NCBI GenBank assembly: GCA_030141605.1
Contig: JAQGDQ010000053.1
Location: 496,001 to 560,000, forward strand
Reading direction: 5' to 3'
Length of the DNA stretch: 64,000 nt
Source: Tubiluchus corallicola
Taxonomy: Eukaryota > Priapulida > Priapulimorpha > Priapulimorphida > Tubiluchidae
Positions within the stretch are counted from its first letter, which is position 1. Each line of letters starts with the position of its first letter. Made by a program: the position numbers and the translations under genes. Under the pieces are notes generated by a model. The model saw only the letters and a program-made list of their open reading frames with translations. It searched no databases and had not been told where the DNA came from. Positions 1-11,800 of this stretch are shown piece by piece.

Positions 1-146
1 TTAGCTAGTTTAGAATAAAACTTGAAAACGTAGTAAGTAGTGCTCGCAAGTAGTACCAAAATTCTTGCATTGTGGCATCTTTTGCACTTTGAAACCTTAC
101 CTGAATGAGTGTTTTTTTTTGAAAATTTGAAATAAGCAGAGTTGAC

Positions 147-1570
147 TTGGGTACTGGTAATAATGGCAATACTCCCGAGGTTAATTCTAATATAGCAGTG
201 CTGGTAATAAGCTTAAGAACTTCTAGTGAACAAGAATCATCAAGAGAAGGGAGTGTGTACAGGGATACAAGCAGTGATACCGAAGAAATAGAGGAGGAAA
301 TGAGTCAAAGTGGAGAATTGAGTGGACATGAGAGGCATGACATAGTAGAGTACTGGACATAGTAGAGTACTGTGCAGAATGTGGCGAAATTTGTGGGTTC
401 AAAGGAGCTTTTCAGTGTGAGGAACAGAAGTGTAAAACATGGATTCATTATAAATGTAGTGGGCTACCTCCTTATAGTATACTAGTTTTGGAGGGCACTG
501 TCCGAAAATTTTCTTGTCCTAAGTGCTCAATTGAAAAGGTACCGCTAGGAAAATTGGCCAAAGGCAAAAAACGAGAAGAAAGGCTGGAAGAAATTAAAAC
601 AATAGTAGGAGAAACACCAGTGACACTAAGATGGCTAGTGAGGTCCAGAGTTTAGCAGAGAAGGTTAAGGAATTAGCAGTACATAATATACAACTGGGAG
701 AGAAAGTAAGTAAACAGGAAGAGGAAATTGCAGACCTCACAAAAAAGTTTGCAATTTGCGGGCTTGAAACAGACAAGGCAAGTGAAGAAAAATCGAAAAT
801 AAAGACTGAAATAAAGCAGCTTTAAGCAAGATTTACGAGTCGAATGCGAGGGTTGCGAACGACTAATTATAAATAATGAGCAAATGGGTGAAGAGATTAA
901 AATAACTGTAGCTAATAATAGTACCCTTAGAAAAGACATAGAAAACAAACAAAGGCAAAATGAAACACTTGAAGAAGAAAATAACCAGCTATGCTTAGAA
1001 GTGGATGGCATTCAGAAAAAGTGGCTAGAAGATAAGAAGGAAAAGGAAGCACAAGTGACAGAAATACGTGATTTGCAAAAAAAAGGCTATTCTCTCCCCT
1101 GACAATGACAATGACCAAGTTAAGGAATTGGTCAAACTAAGAGAAACCATAAAACACTTAAATGAGTATGTAACATTGTTAAAAGGAAAAAGCAGTCTCT
1201 TGATTTCTGTGAAAGATACAGAAGAGAATGTAGACAGAATGGCAGAAGTATCCAAAAGAAACAAAAGTGATAACATCACAGAAAGAATGCAGCCATGTAC
1301 TACTAATCAAAGCAAAAAGTTAGATAAGAAACAAATATACCGGAATTTTGAAAAATAGGGTAGCTGCAGATTTCGGTCCAGTTGCAGATACGTTCATGAA
1401 ACTAGGAATGTTGGAATAACCAAACACCAGTAGAAAAAGGAGTACCTCCATTCTGTTTGCGATATGAAGAGACAGGAACATGTACATAGGGATTAAGATG
1501 TAAATTCCATCATGGATATACAGATTTTGAGAACAAGTTGTATGCGGAAGGTAGATACATACCTTCTTAT
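147..1570 (+). pseudogene. LINE ORF1 remnant: PHD finger, coiled coil, two CCCH zinc fingers
   Basis: The N-terminal part is acidic and Ser/Glu-rich (147-355). A 17-bp tandem duplication (339-355 and 356-372) shifts the frame just before a PHD-type finger (about 370-540, with CAEC, CEEQKC, WIHYKC and CPKC spacing). A charged, Glu/Lys-rich coiled coil follows (about 560-1300, broken by frameshifts near 825 and 1085). Near the end are two CCCH-type fingers of C-x8-C-x5-C-x3-H spacing: 1338-1396, where the first Cys codon reads TAC (Tyr) and a TAG interrupts, and 1453-1510, with all four ligands but an internal TAG. PHD fingers are known in CR1-like ORF1 proteins. The combination would suit an RNA-binding or chaperone role in the RNP, which is inferred. 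Confidence 0.7.
339..372 (+). repeat. 17-bp exact tandem duplication that breaks LINE ORF1
   Basis: Two adjacent identical copies of GACATAGTAGAGTACTG at 339-355 and 356-372. The length is not a multiple of three, so the second copy throws the frame and ends the first ORF at a TAG just after 360, while the PHD-finger frame resumes directly behind the second copy. Confidence 0.95.
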
Positions 1571-2019
1571 GAAAGAAATAAGATGACTAATTGACAAAAT
1601 TATATGACATGTCATAACAGCATGAGTGGAAATAGAATGGCTGCAAAAATAGGAATTTCTAGATGAAATCATATGGAAACTAAGGAGAGTTAACAGATTT
1701 GCATAGAAAAATGGGTTTTTTATTACAGAGGGGAGATCAGTAGAAGATTATCAACAGAAAGGATTTCAGTGTTATGTAATGCAAGATCAGGAAATGAACA
1801 ACATTCAAAGCAGGGGAAGCGTAATAATACCGAGCGAGAACTGGAGCCATTTGACATGCAACAAGCACAATCAAGTATGAATTCAAGCATTCTGGTCTGA
1901 CAGAGAGTTGCAGCTCAGGGTCCAACAGTCCCGACTCAGTAACAAAAAATTGCAAAATATAAATAATAGTAAAAAAGTGAAAAACAATAAAAAAAGAAAA
2001 ACGACAAATAAACTTTTTA

Positions 2020-3565
2020 CTAGGATTTCATAATGTACAAGGTTTGATTAAATAAAATAAGAAAACAGAAATGGTTGAGTGGTTAAAAGAAAAAAACATA
2101 GATATTATGTTTACAGTGGAAACCTGGTTAAGAGGCGATGCAGTGTTTGGGGGTAACATGCATCCCTACTCTTGTAAGTTTATAAGTCGAGAGGGTAACG
2201 CCAAAAAAGGAGGAGGTATAGGAGTTTTTTCAAAGGAAAGCTCAAAAAAGGATATAAAATATATAGTAATCGACCAAGCAGTAGAACGTGAAATTTGTTT
2301 CATAGAATGGAATGAATGGGTCTTTGGAGTTGTCTATTTAGGTGTGAATAAAGAAGAAAACAGATTGGTGAATATAAAAATTATGAGTGAAATTGGAAGA
2401 ATATGTTTTGATTATAATAAAAAACATATTTTGATACGGGGTGACTTCAATGCACATATACAAGAATTGGCTGGCGAAGATAACGAAAATGGCAAATTAT
2501 TAACAAATTTCTGTGAAATGTATGGAAATGTGAGCACTATTAAATAGTGAGTGGCCATAGCTGGATGACTTCACTTGGACGATATAGTTCAACAATTGAC
2601 TATGCATTAGTAAATGATTCAGGTTTCCATTCTATAAAAAACTGTGAAGTGGTATGGGAGAGTGGTGCGTGTTCTGATCATGCAGCTCTGGTGGTAAGCA
2701 TCAAATCAAGCCGGTACATAAGCATTAAGTATAAAAAACTCCTGAATGAAGGAGTAAGAAAGAAATAGAAATTTATTAAAGATATAGATTGGGATCTGTT
2801 TCAAAATATGGTGGAAGAAAAGGCAGTTAAAGAGAAAAAAGGGTTGTCTGTCATACTAGTAGAAGTAGCTGAGAAAGTAATAGGCAGGAGGACACCACGA
2901 AAGGAAAGAGAAGTAGAATAAATGCCCCATGGTTCGACAAAGAGATTAGATTAGTGTGAGTTGCATTAAAAAACTGGAGTAAAGCAAAAAAACAAAATAG
3001 AGTAGAGGATACAAGCTTTTTGTAGGAAAAATATACAGTTTGTAAGCGAAAAACTAAAATACTGGTTGCAGAGAAAAGCACTGCATGGGCAACAAAATGG
3101 ATGAAAGAAGTAGAGCAAGAAGATAGATATAAAAGAAAATTCTGGAGACACTTTAAAGACATAACAAAGAGAAAGCAGGGAACTGTAAGTGGAGAAGAGA
3201 ACTTATTTTTGTTTTCTGATGCAGGAGAAAAAATAACTGATGGAAATAAAATTTCACAAGAAATAATTAAGAAGTGGGGATCGCTTTTTCAGTTAAAAAC
3301 TCATGCTCAGATACTAAGTAAAGAGATGGATGAAAATGATATGCCATTGAAAGATATCGAACTTATGTACATGATCAGCAATGAAGAATTAGACAGGGCA
3401 CTGACAAGTATAAAAAGTGGTAAAGCATATGGAGTGACTCACAGAATTCGATCAAAATGGCTGCAAAGAATCAGACATTTGGGGGATAAATTTGGGCTTC
3501 TGGTATTTGGCAATATGGCATTAAATAGGGGAATTATATATTTAATATATAGGGGAATTAAATGA
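2020..3565 (+). pseudogene. LINE ORF2 remnant: endonuclease and start of reverse transcriptase
   Basis: The frame from 2020 carries exonuclease-endonuclease-phosphatase motifs in order: a degraded N-terminal block (FHNVQG), the ETWL motif near 2115, GGGIGVF near 2210, and RGDFNAH near 2440, followed after a frameshift (about 2545) by the IDYALV and SDHAALV blocks near 2600-2690. These are the usual catalytic elements of an APE-type LINE endonuclease. The stretch 3101-3565 is the charged linker leading into the first reverse transcriptase motif (SIKSGKAYG). Stops at 2545 and 2766, and the loss of the YxDD region, show it cannot work. Confidence 0.75.
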
Positions 3566-4030
3566 GGTAGGTCTGAATAAAATTTAAGAGAAACATTTGG
3601 GTGAAAAAGCATGGGATGTGCATATAGAGAAAGCTATAGCTGAAACGGGAATGAAAACTTATGTAAATGTTCGACAGTGGAAAAATATAGAGATTGCAAA
3701 AGTTGTCTGTCGTTTGAACCCTGGATGAACGATAAATGGGGTGCAGAATTGCTTGTCAAAGCTAGGGTTGTGCATTAGAAGTATTGGGAAATCCCTTGTA
3801 TGCTTGGAAAGTAGATTAGCACATTACCACAGTTTCAAGTAAAGATATTGAAACTGCAGAACACATAATATTAAGTTGTGAATTTTACACACAGATGAGA
3901 AGCAAAGTCCCTTGGCACAAAGTAACTGACAAAGAATGCTTGAGATGGCTATTATTTTGAGAGGGCAAAATTTATGCAGTCTGCCTACTGAAGGACATAA
4001 TGATCAAAAGAAGAAGCATTGTGATTGTTT

Positions 4031-5851
4031 AACTTTAAAGCTGAAAAGATAAAGAGTAATATATATTTAGCTCTGCGTAACGGCTGTATAACATTTATAA
4101 ACCCAAATTTTGTTTTGCAGTGCCTTAGCGTTTTTGAGTAGAAAATTAGCCTAGTAATACAATATACATTGCTACTCGCCCTGATATAAAAGGGATTTAG
4201 GCACCAGACAGATGGATGGGTGAATGAGGATTTGTGCATACTTAATGTGAAAGGAAAATTGAGCAAAGCAAACTTCGGCTAGCTGAGTAACCAAATATTC
4301 CACAAATTATATCAAGTATACCAGAGATGGGTGGATAGCAGTTTTGCGGTCATGTGGCTGCAGAACCCGCACTAATTTTGCAGATAGTGAACTGTGTGCA
4401 CATATGCAGACATTGGCTCGATTCTCTTCACCACCAGTGGCGAGCAAACAGACGTCAATAAAAAGTGTCTGTTTGCGAGATCAACAGCACGATCAACTTG
4501 TTTTACGAATTATGCCAAATATCTTTTATGTCAACTTGCCTTTACTGTTCACTCGCTTTAATTATATTTTTAGTTTCAACAGCTCGTTAATGTACATCCT
4601 AGTCAGTAATAATTTATCTATGTTCAATTCACTTATATCTTATATCTTCACCGTATCTGGACTGCAGATTTTTAATGGTTAAAATTGTGGGTTTTATGCG
4701 AAATTACAGCATGCAAACACACTGATATTATCTTCCAGATTGTATTGTTAGCGTCACCACCTACTTGAAAATTCAAAATATATAAAGCATCCAGAGAAGA
4801 TCGGAGGGTAAAAAGCGGCCATTTATGCTTAACCCCTATCCATGTTGTAAGTTGTAAACTCAAGTGCAAGATGTAAATTTTCAATAGTTTGCACAAAAAG
4901 TTTACCCAATTTCAGTACAATTTTTGTTTTGTTAAACATTCCCTTGTGCATTAAAAGGCTTGGTGCCACCTTAAATGCCTTTCATCACTATAATTTAAGA
5001 TGTCCTTATTACCTCTTGCTTTTTTTGCTGCTTGCTGATATTTTATCTGTAAATTCCTAGATGCAAAACATTGCTTATAATTACAAATATTAGCTTTTTT
5101 ACTCGAGCCTATTATAGTTTGTGTGTGGTGTGATAGGAATGATATTGGGATGATGTATGTACATCATGCAACATGAGTTGTCGTTGAGGATTTATAAGCA
5201 AAATTTCTTTGCAGGATCTGGCTGGCAATTTGTTATTGACTAGTGACTATAACTCCTAACTTCATACAGAAAATGATTCTTAACAATAAGGCACGCATAG
5301 CAAGTCTAGTTTTTCCCAACATTTTTGCGAATTTCGCGGTTGTGGATAAATGAGAAAGTGATAACTGCACATCTCTGAAGTATATTGACAGAATTAAAAA
5401 TTAAAACACCAAATTTAAGCAACGTGAAAATATATTATTAATGTGATTGTGGATTGTTTGCTGCATAATAATATTAATACTGTGCCAGTATAATTTTAGA
5501 GATAATTATTTTAGTGATTAGCTGATCAGTATTTTTGGTTTGCGAGCTGATCAGTTTTGTTATTCATGCTGACAACAAAAATACTTCTGTTTCCATCTAA
5601 TCACCTGGGTGTTAATTCTTCTTCTGCCATTACTTAGTTTGTAGGTTAAATGTCTTTTTTTTTCAATGTATGGCTGGTGTTTTACATATATGTCTATTTT
5701 TGTATGTGTATGTTTATGATCATCTTGTATCTGCATTGGCTTGTATAGATGTGAGATACCTATGCTGCTTATTTGGAGTCTTAGCTGTATTCAAATTTAG
5801 GCTTGGGAAAAAATAGTTTTTTGCTTGCTACATTTCTGTTTCTCCTTATAG
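4031..5851. other. No gene seen; between the LINE and the first RTRAF exon found
   Basis: AT-rich sequence. The open frame at 4344-4682 has no family resemblance and no splice logic. RTRAF exon 1, expected to encode about 20 residues and to end in a phase-1 G, was looked for here and not recognised. It is probably upstream of the LINE, outside the window, or too diverged to spot by eye. Confidence 0.5.
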
Positions 5852-8800
5852 ATGAATCTGATTTTCGTAACATGGTTGTCTGGTTGGAAGACCAGAAAAT
5901 TAGACATTACAGAATCGAAGATAGGGCAAAGTTGAGGAACATCGATGACACAGAATGGCAAAAAACCCTTAATCAGGTAATGTTATTAGAATGTGATATA
6001 ACTATGAGCATAATAAACATATTAAACATTCTAGTCTACTTGCATTTTGTGTAATTAGTGTACTTCATATGTGGTTTATCAATTTTTCAGTACCTGAATG
6101 ACATGGAATGTCCAGTAGTTTCGTTAGACAAGTATACAATCATGGACTGGTTAATTAGTTATGCAGTTAAATTAGAATATGGAGACAATGGTAAGTTTAT
6201 TGGCTAGCATTACATGCAATATCCATTTGTATACTAATGTTAGCTTTTGGATTTATATATAGGCGGTGCAAAAAATGTGCGGAAGTTTTGATTATGATAG
6301 TGAAAGAAGAAAGTAATGGAATCCATTGAAAATTGCCATACTGATTGCAGACACTTGTGTGTAAACAAAAATTTTAAGTTTAAGATACGGAAGTTTTAAA
6401 ACCATAAGTTAAAAAATAAGCGCCTGTAAAAACTTCGTAGGTCACTGATTATTTAACATTGCTAAAATTTACAGCAAGTGCTCTGTGTATCCCTCATTTT
6501 CACTGCAGCTAGATGAAGGCGTTTGCTCCAACAGCTTGTACAGTTTTTCACTTCTTTAAAATGTATTTTGTCCTAGCATTCAATAATTTTTGCTTTTAGT
6601 TCCTCTGCATTAAATGGCTCTGTGCGGCCACACGACACTTTCTCTTACATGGAATGATATTTCATTTGTTTAGCCTTTTGTTCATCTGGTTGCATGGCTT
6701 GTCCATTTTCAGGGTCACTGAGTAAGTGGAAACACTGCAAATGTTGATATACTGTAATTTTGAACACTTGATCAGCACTGAGTTTAAAGTGAAGACCTGC
6801 CAAACTGTGCTTTTACTGAAAGTAGATGGCTCTAAATTTTTTGCAGACTTTTCTGTGGCAATAGAGCTTTCTTTGGGTGCTACTTGCTGCAAAGAACCAC
6901 ACCTTGAAGATTGCTGGTATCGCTTGCATTACAAGCATGGTGGCATAAAAACTTTATATAAGAGATACTTTCGTAAATTTCTGAGGAGTTTAATAGTAAT
7001 CCTTAAAATTCTTTAAAAAATTGAGACTCTTCGGGTAATTATGTTAAGTATATTTTTTACCCACTCTAATTTTTTTCACAGCTGGTAGTTTACACAGAGA
7101 AAAATAGAACTGCAACAGTGCAAAAATCCAACATGGGTTCTGCCCAAGATCCGAATCCATTAAAATTACTCGGGATCCATTTACGGTGCATCCCTCTTAT
7201 ATATTGTTTATTTTTATATTACATGTACGCTGTTTATGACTTATGAGCTGTGCAAAAATTTATTATTTGTTGGCAAGTACTTGTTGCTGATGAAAACTCA
7301 GTGTGGTACTTTTTGGTTTTTTATTTCCTGTAATAATAATTTTGAAGGCAACAGGCATAAATGAGGGGTTGTGGCATGCTCTGTGCTCTTAATGACATGA
7401 GTTAAGCAGTTCCAAGCCTGTTCAGTAACAAAGGCGATGCCTGCCTGAAGACTGCTTCCATTTTGTTTTATCATTTTAATTGTCCTCAGCATTAATTCGT
7501 TGAGTGGCATGCCAGAGATATATAGTAGTATTGTATACATGGTTAAGATATATCTGCTGCTTTTTTGTCAAATTTTATAGAGTATTATTCTTGAAGACAA
7601 ATTTGATTTCAGTCAATCCTCTAGTTTTGAGTGCTGAATCCTAACTTGCTCTTGCCAAATGCTAGAGTATTAAAAACCTAAAAACTTGCAAAGATTGTTT
7701 TAAAACCAGTTTGCTTTGTTCCTTACCAAGCAGTATAACAGATTGGCCTGACACAATTCTGGTACATGTGAAATGACTGTTCCATCTTGAAAAGTTTCTA
7801 AAATTATAGCAGTGTCAATTTAATAGCTGGTATGATCGTCCAAGTAAATAGTCACACTATAAGTTATATGAACCAAGTTTAAGTGTCTGATTTCTGATAT
7901 TCGTTCAAATGAATTGGTAAAGATAGCAAGTTCTGTCCCATCGTGTGGTGATCATTTATTAAGAAATTGTTTTCGTTTTTTATTTTCTGTTTTTTTATTG
8001 TTTCAATACATTATGTACAGTCATACCTCTGTTTTTGAACGTCTCAGTACTGGTACAAATTGGTTTTCGGCCAGAAAATTCGAATTGAAATTGTCTCCGT
8101 TCTCGACCAGAATTTCGCTACTCGACCAACCGCTCAGTACGTGATGAACACATGCGTGCGAGCCGAGTAGAGCCGAGCATAATCGACCACGCGCGAGAGT
8201 AGTCACACGTGTTTCTGCTCTTGCTTACGTATACCATCACACTGCTACCAACATGTAAGGTTTTTTCATGCAGAAATAATTATGTTTTTCTTTCTAAGGA
8301 ATTCTATTATGTTTTTCTTATCAATAATATCACATTTACTGTTTGAATAAGAATTTTTGCATTATTATATTTTGTTTTAGTGATACTTTACGGTTCATTT
8401 GGTGCTTGAGAATGGATTATTTGCTTTTACATTATTTCTTATGGAAATAAATGATTTGGTCTCGACCAAATCGGTTTTCAAACACTTTTTAGGAACGAAT
8501 TATGGTCGAAAACCGAGGTATGACTGCATGTATGTGTGTGTGTGTGTGCATGCACATATATATATGTACAGTATTTATATATATATATATATGTATATAC
8601 AATATATACAGTATTTTTATATATATATATGTATATATATGTACATATATGTACAGTATATATACATATGCAAAATAGTTGAATTAATTAACTTTGGAAA
8701 TTCTTTAAGTTGGGAACACTCTATAAGTCTCGCTTAAAACACGTCCGCGTGGTACACAAACCGACGTATATTGTTTTCTTTAGTGGAAAAATACAAGATT

Positions 8801-11800
8801 ATAACGGCTGACCATATAGAAACACAGAAACTTGACGAGCCTAAAGTCCAGTCATCAAATCCACTAGACAATATTGACTGTAAGTATGAGAAAGAGGGCA
8901 TGACATTTTCGAATTTTCTTATTTCAATTGTTATTTGCTATAAACACCTTCTAGATTATTGCGTACCATCATGAAGCTCATATTTTTTGCTTAAACATGC
9001 TTTTCTTTTTTAAAATACAAGAAAACCCTTCACTTAATAAAGCTTAAAGAACTTGTCTTGAAATATTGTACCCTACGTGCTGTCTTATTTTATACAGGGT
9101 TTACATTAGCAGCAACGCTGTATAAAACTTGAAAATTTCAAACTCCCACGATGACCGTTAGGCGCAACCATTTTCATGATAAGTTATTTGAAATAAATTT
9201 AGATAACACTGTGTAAAGTTTAAAAAATAATCAGAGCATTTATAATGCGCAATTCACTAACTAAACAAAATTTTAAATTAATATATCTTGTCAAAAAGAT
9301 AAAAATACGATTTTTTTGGTGAGTGAGTGGCAACCCCCGGGAGTTGAGTCAATGACATTTTACCAATTGGCACGAGCACTTTAAATTAAGAATTGTCTTT
9401 TCTAGTCACACACAGTCTTTCAGGCAAGTAAGCATAAAGCCAAATAGTACAACTTTGCCTAGACATTTTTTTACATAGTTTAATATTGCCTTTTCTTCCC
9501 CTGCTTTATGTTGTGCATAGGTGACGTCACGTAATTTTGCGGCCTGAACAGTATCGCGGGAGATTTAACAAAAACAAACAAAAATTCGTTTTAATGCGAA
9601 CGCTATATACGGTTAAAATTGCTATAAACTAATATAATTTTTTATGGCGATTTTTCTGAAACCTACTTCAGGAACCCATTTTCTTGTCCTTTAAGGAGCA
9701 TACTCTTGTTTGTGCAATATTACAACATGCAATTTGAAATGCAAATTTTTGTTAAAACTGCTTTAAAAATTAGATATCATTAAAATGACAGTTGACTCAA
9801 GCCAAAGGTTTCCTGTAACCAACGTATGCTGTAACTGTGGGTTAAATACATACCAGTCATATGAAATATCAGCAAAATATGATTGCTTCAGCACTCGGCG
9901 TTTGCAACAAAAGCTTGTTTGCGTTTTTGATGGATCAACAACAGACACTTAATGATGACTTGATATACTTATTTACATAACTGATAAATAAATTTTGAAA
10001 TTCGTGTGCGATGTGATACTAGCTTATCCATATGTAATTGTTGTCTTGGTAAGTGAAGGAGCTTTATCCTGTTATATTTGTACCATTATTTTGGCCCAGT
10101 AATCGTACGATAAGAAACAAAAATAATGCTTATGACTTAATTTCGTTAAAATATGGATGTCGAGCTTTCATTATGTATGAATGCAATACACACTTCATAA
10201 ATTGAAAACTGCCTAATGTGGAGTAAGTACTTTTATTAAACAGCGACAGTTTCCACAACATAACATTTCTGACTGAATTTTATAAGTACTTGGATACCAA
10301 ACGCATTTTGAGTGACATCGTATCAAGTTAGTTAAGTATCACTGTATCCCTAATAATAATGTGACTGTTATTGTTTCATTTATCAATGTATTATGTATGG
10401 TGTACTTGACTAAATAGCATTTTTTCAGTGCACATCATTGTTTAATTAACAAGTATTTGCAATATCATTTTAGTTCAAGATCCAGATTTTAAAGCGGGTA
10501 TTACTTCACTAGCGCAGATTCTGCAGGTACCACGGCATCCTGATCACCTTGTTACATTAAAGGTAATTTTTTGAACTATTATTTTTAGTTCTTTTGAAAA
10601 AACGAGATAGATTCTACAGAATGTCATGACCAAATTTAAATTATTCTTGTTCAGAAAGTTTATGAACAATTAGTTTGTACTGTACTGCTTATAAATGTGT
10701 ATAGCAAGTTAACCTTATACAGGAATATTGTTATTCAGTTTGTCTGCGAATTGAAAACCATTAATCCAATTTCTTTTTCCTAAACTTTGCAGGCTTTAAG
10801 TAAACTAATTAAAGAACGATTGTCTCCTGAAGCTATAGTATCAATGAAAGCTAATGCATCCGATAAGGTAAGCACCATATTTTATGTCATCAGCATTTGT
10901 TTCCTTGCGAGTGATTTTATCTAATTACCGCTTGTTTTGCTTTTTGCGTCGAGCTTTTTATACTTACAATATAGATTGCACTGCAAATTAGATTATTGTG
11001 TTGTATGCACCTCCTGCCACGTTTTCTGAGTGAGATAAATTTGATGAGGACTTAGTAAGTGTGTTGTGTGACTGTACAAAAAAAATGACTAAATTATGCA
11101 TTAAGTTTTTGCTTGCTAACTTATGTATAGCTTTATTCAACTACACAACTGAGTTTCAAACATTTGTTTACACTCGACTGTTAATGGCATTATAAATAAG
11201 AAGTACAAATTAGCCTGAATTTCCCACAACATTTTGCTTTACATTAATTTTGTTAATTAGTGGAAGTGCATTTGATTTTGTCTGTAGTTAATCGTAGATT
11301 TTACTTCTTTGAACTTTAATCACAGTTTTCACCCCTGATGCTTCGGGCAAACTTGGCACATATTTTTGGGCTTTAAAAGTACATTGTAATAATCAGTATT
11401 TAATGTGTACTGATCACTTTATTGGTATGTTTTTCCTTTTAGGAGTCCAAGGATTTACCTATGGATCAATGTGTATTAGGATTTGAAACTGGAGGTTTGT
11501 GTTAACCAACTAAAATGAAATAAAATTTATGTAGTATACATGGTAGCTTACAAAGTAACTTGTAATTTATTATTTCAGTACTCTCTGGCAGTGGTTTATT
11601 CTGCATAATGTTTTTGAAATTTTTGTTCCAACTTCTTTGCAAGAAGTTTTGACTGTGATGTGCCATATTAAACATGCAAAAATAACTAAATTCCAAGCTT
11701 ATTAAAGAAAATACATTAAAACAAAATAACAAAAATTAATGTCTTTGTCAGTATTTTAGCATTGTTCTTCTCACCTCCTTTTAAAATTTAAACTGAAATC

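Larger units (their letters stand above)
1..4030 (+). mobile_element. Decayed non-LTR retrotransposon (CR1/jockey-like LINE)
   Basis: Remains of a two-ORF LINE on the + strand. An ORF1-like part (147 to about 1570) is followed by an apurinic endonuclease-like part (about 2020-2770), a linker and start of the reverse transcriptase region (3101-3565), and a C-terminal tail (about 3590-4000) whose frame contains a TAEHIILSC zinc-ribbon-like motif, typical of the end of LINE ORF2. The catalytic part of the reverse transcriptase is missing: the frame passes from the GKAYG motif near 3420 to the tail within about 200 bases, so an internal deletion is likely. Stops and frameshifts occur throughout, so the copy is dead. 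Its 5' end may lie outside the window. The class is clear from domain order; the clade is inference. Confidence 0.8.

Noticed and set aside
4344-4682. 112-codon open frame with a hydrophobic tail
   Set aside because: No family resemblance, low-complexity hydrophobic end and no conserved context.
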